Notes under the pieces: model-generated
Database searches by the model: none
What the model saw: only the letters and a program-made list of their open reading frames with translations
Told to the model about the DNA's origin: nothing
Made by a program: the position numbers and the translations under genes
In this document: positions 9,645 through 18,830 of the stretch, in pieces
Layout of the letters: every line of letters begins with the position of its first letter
Numbering within the stretch: position 1 is the stretch's first letter
Assembly (NCBI GenBank): GCA_020442165.1
Contig: JAGRKV010000035.1
Span: 1 to 64,000 of the forward strand
DNA: 64,000 nucleotides
Direction: 5' to 3'
Origin: Hyphomicrobiaceae bacterium
GTDB lineage: Bacteria > Pseudomonadota > Alphaproteobacteria > Rhizobiales > Hyphomicrobiaceae

Positions 9645-10652
9645 ATGAGTGCCGTCGTGGTTCCAGCCGAATGGTCTCCGCAACGGGCGATCTGGACGGC
9701 GTGGCCTGCGGATCCAGACGAATGGAACGGCGATCTTACGCCGCCGCGTGCCGACATAGCCGAACTCGTCAAAGCCCTACATGCGGCAGGCAACCGCGTG
9801 TGCGTGCTGGTGAACGGGGCGGAAGCCGAGACGACTGCGCGTGCTGCCTTGGGGGATGCGGCGGAGCTCGTGCCCGCGCGCTATGGCGACATCTGGCTGC
9901 GTGACACCGGGCCGATTTTCGCACGCCATAAGGGTGAGCGGATCGCGTTACGGTTTGCAACCAACAGCTGGGGGGGCAAGTACGACCTGCCGGACGACGC
10001 GACGGTGGGCGATGTGATTGCAGAGAAGGCGGGAGCACAGGTGCGTCGCTTTACGTTCGTGCTGGAGGGTGGTGCCGTCGAGCACGACGGCGAAGGCACG
10101 GTGATGACGACGCGGCAGACTCTGCTGAATTCCAATCGAAACGGCTGGACGAAACAGGAAGCGGAACGCGCTCTTCGGGAGGCATTTGGCGCGCAGGCGG
10201 TGATCTGGATTGATGAGGGGCTGAAGAACGATCATACGGACGGGCACATCGACAACATCGCGCGCTTTGTTGCTCCGGGGCGGGTCGTCTGTCAGGCGGC
10301 AGCGGGTCCGGATGATCCCAATGCCGCCACGCTCGATCAGATCGCGGCGACACTTGCCTGCGCGACGGACGCAGCCGGGCGACGGCTCGAAGTGATCCGC
10401 ATTCCAGGTGCCGGACTTTATCATAATGCGCTGGGCGAGGTTTCACCCGCATCGCACATGAACTTCATCATTGCGAACGGGGTGGTCGTCGTGCCGGTCT
10501 ATGGGACAGCAACCCAGCAGGCGGCGCTCGACGCGCTGCAAGCTGTGTTTCCCGACCGGAAGGTCATCGGCGTGCCTTCCAAGGGTGTGCTTGGTGCGGG
10601 CGAAGCGGGCGGGGGCTCGTTCCACTGCATTACGCAGCAGGAACCCGTTTGA
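9645..10652 (+). CDS. aguA: Agmatine deiminase
   Basis: 335-residue enzyme of the guanidine-modifying (PAD-like) fold that hydrolyses agmatine to N-carbamoylputrescine and ammonia, in putrescine synthesis or agmatine use. Visible family landmarks are WPADPDEWNG near the N-terminus, RDTGPIF, the His motif DHTDGHIDN, and the C-terminal nucleophile GGGSFHC (Cys 328). The ribosome site AAGAAGGA is upstream. The length is slightly below typical bacterial AguA (about 350-370). No aguB amidohydrolase is adjacent, so the next step must be encoded elsewhere. Confidence 0.92.
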   Translation: MSAVVVPAEWSPQRAIWTAWPADPDEWNGDLTPPRADIAELVKALHAAGNRVCVLVNGAEAETTARAALGDAAELVPARYGDIWLRDTGPIFARHKGERIALRFATNSWGGKYDLPDDATVGDVIAEKAGAQVRRFTFVLEGGAVEHDGEGTVMTTRQTLLNSNRNGWTKQEAERALREAFGAQAVIWIDEGLKNDHTDGHIDNIARFVAPGRVVCQAAAGPDDPNAATLDQIAATLACATDAAGRRLEVIRIPGAGLYHNALGEVSPASHMNFIIANGVVVVPVYGTATQQAALDALQAVFPDRKVIGVPSKGVLGAGEAGGGSFHCITQQEPV

Positions 10653-10866
10653 GGTGGCGGTTGCCTTCCGCAGTGCCCTCGAAGCCGCGACTGAATGCGC
10701 CATGGCGCTTGAGATCGTTGAACCTGAGTGCAGTGTGGGGGAGCCGGTCGAAGCCGCCGATATGTCTGCCTGGAAAAGTGAGCGCTGCTGCGCGATGATC
10801 TCGGGGCGCGGCGGGGTCACACACTGCCGCGTTACGCGCAATCCAGGCTAGTGTTCAACTCAAGAC

Positions 10867-11883
10867 ATGATCGGCACTTGTGCTTTTGGAGTGAGTAGAG
10901 AAGCGATGCCCAGCCCGATCGACCGCAATCAGCCGCAGGGTGACGTAGCATTGCTGCAAATTGGTCCGGCGAAAGCGGTCGAAGTTCCCATCGCAGAATT
11001 TCTCCAGGGCGATTTTGCAAGCCGCATCAGCTTCGTTCTCGGAAGGTTGAGGAGCTTCAATCACCGGCCATCATCCTTGCAGCTTTGCCGGGCATGGGTC
11101 GGGTTGATCGACCAGGCACACCATTTCCGGCTAACGAAGGATCAGGTCCGGTCTTTGACGGAAGAGGCCATTGCACTTCAACCGGAATCAGAATTTGCAG
11201 ACCGTCTATTTGAGATACTTTTCGACGATCACGACAACGACAAGCCACAGCCGGAAAGGCCGATCTTTCTGATAATCTCGTGCGAGAAATATTATGAAAA
11301 GGCAGCGGCGCTCTGCAGCGGCTTATCGCGCGATAATCCCAATACGTTGGTCGTTACCGGTGACAGGCTTCAATCCAGCGCGGTCCGCGATGGCTCCAGG
11401 CTGATTGTACCGGCTGGTGACGCCTATGAGGATCTGCCATCGAAAGTAATGGAATCACTTCTTTATGTCCGGCGGAATTGGAAGAACGCCAGCGTGTTCA
11501 AGATAGATGACGATGCAAAGGTTGTTGAAAGAACGCGTTGGGATTTGCTGTCTGAGCTGATCCGGGCCACGCAGTATTGTGGTTATGTGAACGATCCCCG
11601 AGGTCGATGCATGGATCGCTGCTGGCACATTGGAAAAGGGGAGAGGCGATTGACCCCCTATAGCGGGCAATACCGCACGAAATATGCGAGTGGTGCTCTA
11701 TATTACTTGAGTTCAAATGCCGTGGATCAGGCTTTGAGAACGTACTTCAAGTTCAAGGATGAGTTTGGCATTGAGCTGTACGAAGACAAGGCGATGGGTG
11801 CTGTCCTTGCGGGCAGTGGTATCGAGCCCGACTTGATCGATTTGGCGGGGCCATTAGGGCTTGAGATCGATATGCACGGATGA
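10867..11883 (+). CDS. GT31-like (galactosyltransferase/fringe-type) glycosyltransferase
   Basis: 338 residues. The N-terminal 130 are unrecognised and helical. The C-terminal 200 follow the order of motifs of family 31 glycosyltransferases: a metal-binding FKIDDDAKV (Asp 214-216), then YRTKYASGALYYLSSNAV (compare the Y..GxGYvLS motif), then LYEDKAMG (Glu-Asp 306-307, compare eDV..G). Family 31 is mainly known from eukaryotic beta-1,3-galactosyltransferases and occurs in some bacterial surface loci. No signal peptide is seen, so it is probably cytoplasmic. Start at 10867 (ATG) or 10906 (second ATG); neither has a strong ribosome site. First gene of the glycan district. Confidence 0.65.
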   Translation: MIGTCAFGVSREAMPSPIDRNQPQGDVALLQIGPAKAVEVPIAEFLQGDFASRISFVLGRLRSFNHRPSSLQLCRAWVGLIDQAHHFRLTKDQVRSLTEEAIALQPESEFADRLFEILFDDHDNDKPQPERPIFLIISCEKYYEKAAALCSGLSRDNPNTLVVTGDRLQSSAVRDGSRLIVPAGDAYEDLPSKVMESLLYVRRNWKNASVFKIDDDAKVVERTRWDLLSELIRATQYCGYVNDPRGRCMDRCWHIGKGERRLTPYSGQYRTKYASGALYYLSSNAVDQALRTYFKFKDEFGIELYEDKAMGAVLAGSGIEPDLIDLAGPLGLEIDMHG

Positions 11884-12108
11884 GAGGGTTCATCCGGGCC
11901 AATGCCGGGGTATCTTCCTGTTGAAATTGGCGTCAGGTTGTGGTTGTGCCGATGAGACTTCTTATCGATTGTGCAATCGTGGAATATGACCGGAAGCCAA
12001 GGCCCATTCTGTAGGTTAGGTAGGGACCGTCGCCGTGTTGTCAGCTTTCACCCGAGGGCTTGAGCAGGTGTACGCAGTCAACAAGCTTCAACACATGAAG
12101 GTCAGCCT

Positions 12109-13077
12109 GTGACCAGCCCAAGTGTGAGTGTCATTGTGCCGCTCTACAATGTGGAGAGCTATGTTGTTCAGTGTCTCGATTCGCTTCTCGTCCAGGATCT
12201 CGAGAGCATCGAGGTCATCATGGTCAATGATGGCTCGACCGATGGCACTGAAGAGATCGCTGCCCGATACGCTGCCAATCCAAATTTCAGCCTTGTCAAT
12301 CAGAACAACCAGGGGCTGTCGGCGGCGCGCAATGCCGGCATGAGCAAGGCGAGAGGGAGGTATCTGGGTTTCGTGGATGGCGACGACTGGGTGCATTCGT
12401 CGATGTATCGCGAGATGTACGACCTAGCTGAACTGACCGGGGCCGACCTCGTCATTACAAACGGCTATCTGTATGACGACATGCAAAAAAAGTTACAGCC
12501 GATCCAGGACCATCGTGTCTGGGCGGGCCTGAGGGACAGGGCGCACAATCTCGCCATCGCTCCGCGGCGCGAACCTGAGATGTTCCGGCTCGATACCTCT
12601 GCCTGCAAGCGGCTCTACAGGCGCGACTACCTCAGCCGTCTCGGCTGCCAGTTTCTTCCTGGCAAGATATTCGAGGACGTCGCGATGCATTACACGCTGC
12701 TTTTGAATTCCGATGCGGTAGCGATGCTCGATCGCAAGCATTACTATTACAGAACCAATCGCCCTGGACGGATCACCGCGAAGAAAGACAGAACTCTATT
12801 TCAAGTCTTCGATATCATGAACGAGGTTATCGATCAGCTTGAGCGTTGCAACGCCAGTGATGTCATCTGGGCGAATTTTATCTGGTTCCAGAACTGGGTG
12901 CTGCGATGGTTGAGAAACCAGATCGAACTGGTTCACGTTCGCGAGTTTGAGCAGCGCTGCTTTGATACCAGCACAAGATTTAGAGCGTCGGCGATCGATT
13001 TATTCATGAGCAAGTTTGCCAACGACGCAAAGGCTATTGCCTTCGTGCAAGCGCAGATCTCCAACAATTGGACGTGA
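12109..13077 (+). CDS. Family 2 glycosyltransferase
   Basis: 322-residue GT-A glycosyltransferase. The N-terminal catalytic domain has the standard motifs SVIVPLYNVESYV, VNDGSTDGT, NNQGLSAARNAG and the metal-binding FVDGDDWV (residues 5-95). The C-terminus is amphipathic, without membrane spans, so the protein is cytosolic or peripheral. It starts with GTG at 12109, with AAGG eight bases upstream. Such enzymes add sugars to lipid-linked exopolysaccharide or O-antigen units; the sugar cannot be predicted. Confidence 0.9.
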   Translation: MTSPSVSVIVPLYNVESYVVQCLDSLLVQDLESIEVIMVNDGSTDGTEEIAARYAANPNFSLVNQNNQGLSAARNAGMSKARGRYLGFVDGDDWVHSSMYREMYDLAELTGADLVITNGYLYDDMQKKLQPIQDHRVWAGLRDRAHNLAIAPRREPEMFRLDTSACKRLYRRDYLSRLGCQFLPGKIFEDVAMHYTLLLNSDAVAMLDRKHYYYRTNRPGRITAKKDRTLFQVFDIMNEVIDQLERCNASDVIWANFIWFQNWVLRWLRNQIELVHVREFEQRCFDTSTRFRASAIDLFMSKFANDAKAIAFVQAQISNNWT

Positions 13078-13135
13078 GTCTTCTCCGCTGCCAATTTCCT
13101 ATGTGGAATGCCCGCGCGTATTCTGGAGTGTCCAG

Positions 13136-14092
13136 CTAGACAGAAATGAAATCTTGGATGCGCTGGCGGATGCTCACTGGATCGTAACCCAGATAGGACT
13201 GGACTACGACTGCGTAGCCAGGCCCTGACCCGCCAAATATTTTTTCGACAGGCCAGTCATCGAGTTTCCTTTGATCGCGATAGCGCTCGGGCTGCCACCA
13301 GATGCTGTGCGACATGTTGAGCAGGCTGTCGAAGGTTCCTATTCTGTGGTAGCGATCGAAAAGCCCGCTCTCTTCCGCGTGGACAAAATAAAGTGCATAT
13401 TCAGTCCAGGGCAAATTTTTTACGAGAGCTTCTTCCCAACTCATGTTCCAAATGCGCTCTATGCGCGACGTTACGGCCTCCGTGATGGCGCATGACATTA
13501 TCACGGGTGTTTCGCCGTACCAGAAGTTCAATCTCGATGTTAACGCCTTGTGGCCAAGCAGACGACTTGCGTCCTTGTAGCGGTGGCTCTTTACAGACCG
13601 CTCGTGTTCGGCTGTCGCGCTCTCATAGAGAGACATGTAGTCCGCGAACTTTTCAGAATTGACGATTGCTTTTCCGTCGGCCAGGAGAAATTCAAGTTCG
13701 AGCGGCCTTGTGAAGATAACATCTGAATCAAGTGTCATATAGAAGGGCGTGGTTACCAATCGTTGCACGGCAAATTTTAACAATTGCTGCCGCACCCATC
13801 CTACATTGGGAGAGGGCCATTTGTTCGTCGTTTCCGGTTCGCTTTCCAGCAGAGGACATAGCTGGATCTCGTCAACAATCTCGATTGGCAGGAGCCCACG
13901 ATATCTGTCGAGTGCTTTGCTGACCTCAAGGACATCCGAACGCCTCGTGATGACGAGGAAGCTTGTGATATCGCTCGAGTTTATGAACTTCACTGCTGAA
14001 TCGAGCAGCATGCCGGCGCGAATGAGATCATTGCCCGGTCTGCCAGTGCCGCCGAGGGCTAACGTCAGGACAAATGTCAGCGACATGGGCAT
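13136..14092 (-). CDS. DUF6492-type putative glycosyltransferase
   Basis: 318 residues from the ATG at 14092; the frame extends to a TTG at 14140 without ribosome site. The core has YMTLDSDVIFTRPL, a DxD-type metal site, preceded by VGWVRQQLLKFAVQRLV and followed by a C-terminal half rich in Trp and Tyr (SHSIWWQPERYRD). This arrangement matches the DUF6492 family, regarded as nucleotide-sugar transferase-like. It is the only minus-strand gene among the first seven of the glycan district, so it must have its own promoter. Confidence 0.6.
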   Translation of the reverse strand: MPMSLTFVLTLALGGTGRPGNDLIRAGMLLDSAVKFINSSDITSFLVITRRSDVLEVSKALDRYRGLLPIEIVDEIQLCPLLESEPETTNKWPSPNVGWVRQQLLKFAVQRLVTTPFYMTLDSDVIFTRPLELEFLLADGKAIVNSEKFADYMSLYESATAEHERSVKSHRYKDASRLLGHKALTSRLNFWYGETPVIMSCAITEAVTSRIERIWNMSWEEALVKNLPWTEYALYFVHAEESGLFDRYHRIGTFDSLLNMSHSIWWQPERYRDQRKLDDWPVEKIFGGSGPGYAVVVQSYLGYDPVSIRQRIQDFISV

Positions 14093-14435
14093 TCTTTTTC
14101 TGGTTGCGGAATCGCCTATCAATTTCGGACCTGTACGCAACCATGTCCACTGTCAAAATGGAACCTCCAACTTATAGGTGAACTTGGCTGTCGGTTTTGA
14201 CGGATAGCGCTCTTGATGCGCCATGGTCGCTATCACGCATCTCATCCGTAAATCTGGAAGTCTTTGGTGCCTGCATCACTCGAGCCAATCGATTGGCGGA
14301 GACGCTGATGGACCTTGAAGGGATCATACGTCGGATTGTTCGCCATTGAGGTCTTGGCGCATAGATGCTACCGTGTTTTTGATGCTGCCGTGCTTCTTCG
14401 CTTCCGACAACGCAACGAACCCCGTAAGATCGGCC
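14093..14435. other. Divergent intergenic region
   Basis: About 340 bases between the divergent DUF6492-like and methyltransferase genes. The downstream frame is open back to a TTG at 14346, so up to 90 bases may be coding. I see no clear promoter boxes or RNA. Confidence 0.35.
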
Positions 14436-15053
14436 ATGGTTCTCGTCTTTTCTGATATCTCTCCAAAAAATCCGGATTATGGGTACGAAGAAGGGACGCC
14501 AATCGGTCGCTTCTATTTGAATCGATGCATGCATTCTTTGTGCAATCAGATTACCGGGCGAGTGCTGGAATTTGGTTGGCCCACGTATGCTGCGAAGGCC
14601 TCCTGCACCTACGAGCTTATTGACATCAATCCATCAAATCCGCGTGCGCATATTGTTGGAGACATTTGCGATACAAATTTGGCGGAAAGATACAAAGACC
14701 GCTATGATTGGATTATTTGCACGGCGGTCCTGCATTGTGCAAAAGATCCCTTTGTCGCGGTCGACAACATGTATCGGATGCTTCGATCTGGTGGCCATTT
14801 AGTTTTGGCGCAGCAGGCTGCAAGCCGGATGGACCCGAGTGCTAATGAATCAGATTTTTGGCGCTTTACGCCTTGGGGATTAAGGCGGCTTGTGGAACGG
14901 TATTCATCCGTAGAAGTCCAGACATTTGGTAATGTCTATGTGCTCTGCGCCTATCTTTACGGCATTCCTGCAGAGCAAATAGATGCCGACAAGCTGGAAT
15001 ATGTGGATTCGAACTTTCCTCTTATAACGGTGGTTCATGCCGTCAAAACGTAG
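14436..15053 (+). CDS. SAM-dependent methyltransferase (class I)
   Basis: 205 residues from the ATG at 14436 (in-frame TTG at 14346 possible). It has the Rossmann pattern VLEFGWPTYAAKASCTYELIDINP: a variant motif I, where the usual glycine-rich loop is replaced by GWPTYA, then an acidic motif II (DINP). DWIICTAVLHCAKDP and MLRSGGHLVLAQQ correspond to motifs post II and III of type 11 methyltransferases. The codons are clearly less G+C-rich than those of flanking genes. The stop overlaps the next start by 17 bases, so the two are translationally linked. A likely role is methylation of a glycan or its precursor. Confidence 0.7.
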   Translation: MVLVFSDISPKNPDYGYEEGTPIGRFYLNRCMHSLCNQITGRVLEFGWPTYAAKASCTYELIDINPSNPRAHIVGDICDTNLAERYKDRYDWIICTAVLHCAKDPFVAVDNMYRMLRSGGHLVLAQQAASRMDPSANESDFWRFTPWGLRRLVERYSSVEVQTFGNVYVLCAYLYGIPAEQIDADKLEYVDSNFPLITVVHAVKT

Positions 15054-15951
15054 CCTTCTGAACGGTGTCGACAAGCCTCTAATATTTCCAACCTACGACG
15101 GGAGTGGACAGTGCGTTCATCCGGATATTCTGCGCGTTCGACGGCGGTATCTGGATGCGGAATTTCTGATGGTTGCTGAGCCATATCCATTTGCGGACGA
15201 CTATTTAGAAAATCCATCGCTGTTTGTCAGTTCCGACGGTGTGTCCTGGGCAGTACCTACAGGGGTAAGCAATCCTATTGTGGCTGAGCCTGAGCGACGC
15301 GGTAGCTGGCATTCCGATGGCGACTTAATACTTCATGGTGATTCCGCATTATATCTCTACTATCGCTTCAATAGCGGCGCAGGAGAGACGACATGCCTGT
15401 TGACGAGGTCGGAGGACGGAATTCGCTGGACCCAACCTGAACCCTTATTTCAGTTTCAGGTTTCAGGACGCTTCGCTTCTCCGGCAGTCATTGAACGCGG
15501 CAGCCGCTACTCCATGTTTTTCGTGGACACCATCGCGCGTACAGTGAGGGTGAGGCATAGTCCTGACGGACGGCGCTGGTTTGAGGAAAGTGAAGTTTTG
15601 CAATTTCCGGGTGCATGGCATCTTGATGCCATAAGCTGGGAAGGACGGATTTATTTGTTGCTCAATGCGTCGAAGGCGCTCTTTCTTCTCCGCAGCCTGG
15701 ACCTGGAAACATGGGAGATTTTATCCGCGGATGGTTGGCGCCGCTTTGCCCGGCCCGCTGAAGCTGTTTCAGGTCGTGCTGGTTCATCCTGGTTGCCGCT
15801 GCTCGCGCCGTCCGGTCATGGATGGGATGACCAAGAAATCTACCGAAGCACGTTTCTGATAGAAGATGGAGAAATTCGTCTCTGGTACGGGGCTAAGTCG
15901 AGCGGGAATCAGTGGAATGTCGGCTATATTTCCGGACAGCTTCCGAGCTAA
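15037..15951 (+). CDS. Glycosidase-like five-bladed beta-propeller protein
   Basis: 304 residues. Repeated blade motifs can be seen: SLFVSSDGVSWAVPTG, LTRSEDGIRWTQPE, VRHSPDGRRWFEES and LRSLDLETWEILSA. These Asp-box-like S.DG..W repeats are typical of GH32/43/117-type propellers and related proteins. SGRFASPAVIERGSRYSMFFVD resembles the central catalytic-funnel strand of these enzymes. No signal peptide is present, so it likely acts in the cytoplasm, unlike secreted glycosidases. Sandwiched between methyltransferase and pyruvyltransferase genes with overlaps on both sides (17 and 35 bases), it belongs to one translational unit. Whether it is a hydrolase, a transferase or a binding protein is open. 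Confidence 0.6.
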   Translation: MPSKRSLLNGVDKPLIFPTYDGSGQCVHPDILRVRRRYLDAEFLMVAEPYPFADDYLENPSLFVSSDGVSWAVPTGVSNPIVAEPERRGSWHSDGDLILHGDSALYLYYRFNSGAGETTCLLTRSEDGIRWTQPEPLFQFQVSGRFASPAVIERGSRYSMFFVDTIARTVRVRHSPDGRRWFEESEVLQFPGAWHLDAISWEGRIYLLLNASKALFLLRSLDLETWEILSADGWRRFARPAEAVSGRAGSSWLPLLAPSGHGWDDQEIYRSTFLIEDGEIRLWYGAKSSGNQWNVGYISGQLPS

Positions 15952-16840
15952 GAAACTGGTGGTGGGGTCGGTAGGCTGCGGGCCATTTGGCAATCGCGGA
16001 AATGCCTTGATTGAGCGGGAAACCTTGCGACTGCTCGGGGTCGGTGCGGACATCCCGAAATTTTCAATATTCGAGCGGCTAACGGAGGAATTGGTCGATC
16101 ATATTAACAGTTTCGATTTGCTGTTAATCACGGGCTGCACAACATTGCAGGACAATCCCGATCATCAAATTTGTTTCGACGATCTATTCCGAAAGATTAC
16201 GATCCCTAAGATCAACTTTGGTGCCGCATTCTGTGGGCCAACGACTGCCCGGCCCTCACTTAGAGTGGCCGAGATGTTCGATCTGCCAATTGGGGCCCGG
16301 GATCCATGGACACATGACTATCTCTCGCGGCATGGGATCAAGGCGGAGTTGATAGGCTGTCCAACCTTGTTGAATGGGCCGGATTTGCTCGATTGGCTCA
16401 ATGGGACACGACAGAGGATACTTGTGTCCTCCACGCCGCCGCTTGATATTTCTCATCTTGCTGCAGATCGTGTCGAGAATGTCGAACTCATTTCTCATGT
16501 GGCAGGCTTGCCGGGGCGTGACATTTGCGAAGAGGATCTTTTCGAGGGGGTAACGTGTGTCTATACCGGCCGGCTCCATGCCGCTCTCCCGGCCCTTGCT
16601 CAAGGAATCAGGGTCAGATTCTTTGCGCCGAGCTATGGCCGAAGCCGTTTTAGTCTGCTTGAGTTCCTGGGAGTTTCTTTGCGTGGAGACAGCCCTTGCA
16701 TTTTTCCTGCAACACAGATCGCTTTTTTGAAGCGGAATTGTGCCAATTGGATTCGGGGCGTCTTGGAGAGTGTCGACCGGGATTGCGCTAATGGTCTGAC
16801 TGCGGCCGAGCATCGATCAGACGAGACGGATCGAGCTTAG
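15917..16840 (+). CDS. Polysaccharide pyruvyltransferase family protein
   Basis: 307 residues from the ATG at 15917, inside the end of the previous gene. The family pattern is visible: GCGPFGNRGNALIERETL at the N-terminus (compare GxxNxGD), DLLLITGCTTLQ, the mid-domain PIGARDPWTHDYLSRHG, and CVYTGRLHAALPALAQG near the C-terminus (compare the conserved xxxRLHa..l). Members transfer pyruvyl ketals from phosphoenolpyruvate to sugars of exopolysaccharides or wall polymers. The glycine-rich motif is shortened compared with classical members, so the donor is uncertain. Confidence 0.7.
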   Translation: MSAIFPDSFRAKKLVVGSVGCGPFGNRGNALIERETLRLLGVGADIPKFSIFERLTEELVDHINSFDLLLITGCTTLQDNPDHQICFDDLFRKITIPKINFGAAFCGPTTARPSLRVAEMFDLPIGARDPWTHDYLSRHGIKAELIGCPTLLNGPDLLDWLNGTRQRILVSSTPPLDISHLAADRVENVELISHVAGLPGRDICEEDLFEGVTCVYTGRLHAALPALAQGIRVRFFAPSYGRSRFSLLEFLGVSLRGDSPCIFPATQIAFLKRNCANWIRGVLESVDRDCANGLTAAEHRSDETDRA

Positions 16841-16939
16841 CGCACTTGAGTTAACTAGAATTGGCAGCATGGGCGCGTTCCGGGTACGCAGTCTACTCCT
16901 CTGATAACCTATTTGTCCTGTATCTCGGGAAGCAGATAA

Positions 16940-18520
16940 ATGACCTTAGATGGGCCGCACGATATGCGCATCTGGTTATGGATAATTGTCGTAGCGTTCG
17001 TTGCGTTGGCCTGCCGGCTCGTCGGAATCGAGCGGGCGACCCTTTGGGTCGATGAGGTGATGACGGCGCAAACTATAGCGCTTCCTTTCGGCGATTTGAT
17101 CCAGGAAAGGCTTTCGCAATCGCACTCTCCGGCCTTCTTTCTGCTTCTGAAGGCACTTGGCGTATCATACGACTCGATCCTCGTGCTGAGGCTCCCTTCA
17201 GCCCTCTTTGGGACGTTGGCGGCGATTGCAGGTATTTTCGCGGGACGGGCCCTAACGGGCTCTTGGGTGGTGGGCTGGTTTGCCGGTCTGATTTTGGCCA
17301 TTACACCGGTCCTGGTCGATTACGGACAAGAAGCGCGGCCCTATAGCGCGCTGTCTTTGGGAGTTGTCGCCGCCCTTTGGGGGGCGGCGCTGATCGTACG
17401 CTATCCCCGATTGGCGTGTGTGGCACTCAGGCGGTCGCAGCGTTCGACTGTCAGGCGACGGCAAGTGCGTGCCTTGCGTAGTGCATGGCTGCTTCTTGTC
17501 GGTGGCAGCGTCTGGAGTGTCTACATGCTGCCACTCGGTCTCTTTCTTTGGCCTGCGCTAGATCTCGTGGTTGTCTATCTTGCTATGCTGCCTCAAAGCC
17601 GGTGGCGCAGGCTCGTGCGCCCTTGGGTTGCGCATCGCGCTGTTTGTATAGCCTTCTGCGTTCCACTTGCTTTAGCGCTGGTCCCAGAGATCCAGGCTCG
17701 CGCCGGAAACTATTGGGTCAAGGTTCCAGGCTGGCAGAGGATTTGGCAGGCGCTGGGTAATTCACTTCTGTTCCAGTTCGATGGAGACCCCGACACGTTC
17801 GTCGGTGGTTGGGTGAATTGGTTTCTGGTGGCGCTTCTGTTGCTTGCGGCGGTGGCCGGCGTGTTGAAGCTGCGCAAGCGTGCTGATGCATTGGCAATTG
17901 TGATCGCTTCCGCGTTTGTTCCAATCGCCGTGATCGTCTTGATTTCGCTTCACACGCCGATCTGGGTGAGCCGTTATTTTCAGATTTCGACGCCAGCGTT
18001 TTCGTTGCTTCTGGCGTCAGGGCTCGCCGCAGCTTGGGCGCACGGAAAGGGGCGCGTTATCGTGTTCCTGATTGCTGGTCTGGCTATTCTTCAACTTGCG
18101 GATCTGCAAGGCGGTACGCGCCGGGCGGATTGGCGGCCTTTGCTGGCAGCGGTTGAGCATGCGCCAGAAAATGTGGTGCTCGTGGTGGCGTCGTTGCACA
18201 GTTTTCAGGAGATGGACTACGAGTGGCGCCGCCAGGGCGCAAAGCGGACTCTGGAATTTGCAGGGATCTCACGAAACGGTGAGCCGACACGGTTGTCGTG
18301 GAAGCATGTTGATATTCACGCGCTGGGCAAAACACACAGCGATGTTACGTATTGGTTGATAAATCCAAGCGGCAAAATGCGATCCAGCGTTGAAACCAAC
18401 TTTTGGCCGGATCGAACCCCGTGCTGGTTCGGCGATCGTCGCGTGCGAGCCCTCATCTATCGGCCACCCCATGGCAATCTTGGCGTGCGCGAGAGGCAGG
18501 TGGGAAATTGCAAAACATGA
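16940..18520 (+). CDS. GT-C fold membrane glycosyltransferase (GT39/ArnT-like)
   Basis: 526 residues with about ten membrane helices. The first periplasmic loop after helix 1 carries the catalytic acidic motif LWVDEVMTA, and the second loop YGQEARPYS, the hallmark of the PMT/ArnT superfamily that uses polyprenyl-phosphate sugars. The central Arg-rich loop (about 155-180, RRSQRSTVRRRQVRALR) is unusual and probably cytoplasmic. A soluble C-terminal domain of about 130 residues faces the periplasm. The ATG at 16940 has GGAAG eight bases upstream. It is the last gene of the forward run before a 310-base gap. Confidence 0.8.
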   Translation: MTLDGPHDMRIWLWIIVVAFVALACRLVGIERATLWVDEVMTAQTIALPFGDLIQERLSQSHSPAFFLLLKALGVSYDSILVLRLPSALFGTLAAIAGIFAGRALTGSWVVGWFAGLILAITPVLVDYGQEARPYSALSLGVVAALWGAALIVRYPRLACVALRRSQRSTVRRRQVRALRSAWLLLVGGSVWSVYMLPLGLFLWPALDLVVVYLAMLPQSRWRRLVRPWVAHRAVCIAFCVPLALALVPEIQARAGNYWVKVPGWQRIWQALGNSLLFQFDGDPDTFVGGWVNWFLVALLLLAAVAGVLKLRKRADALAIVIASAFVPIAVIVLISLHTPIWVSRYFQISTPAFSLLLASGLAAAWAHGKGRVIVFLIAGLAILQLADLQGGTRRADWRPLLAAVEHAPENVVLVVASLHSFQEMDYEWRRQGAKRTLEFAGISRNGEPTRLSWKHVDIHALGKTHSDVTYWLINPSGKMRSSVETNFWPDRTPCWFGDRRVRALIYRPPHGNLGVRERQVGNCKT

Positions 18521-18830
18521 GTTGTTTTGGTCGCCATCGAGGAGACGGCAGACAGAATTTTGAGAAAAGAAATTGTCAGATCTCGCCAAAAGTGCTGAAC
18601 CTTGCATGCGAGATTTGTCGCGTTTTGACGCGCTGAAACAGAGTTGAACAGAAATTGGCCTCGATGCAAACATTGGCGCACCGTCGCATCTTATTCGATG
18701 CGGTCTAAACAGCTCCTGACAAGATCTTTTAGTTTTGCGCCAGTCATGCGTCGCAAGCAGTTGTGACCGATAACTGGACTTGTCGGCGAGGTCTGGTTAC
18801 GTGATGCAAATGAAGAGAGGAGGCTGATGC
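18521..18830. other. Intergenic region
   Basis: 310 bases separating two glycosyltransferase genes. They contain several T-rich patches but no clear hairpin or gene. A promoter for the downstream TTG-started gene is expected here. Confidence 0.4.
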
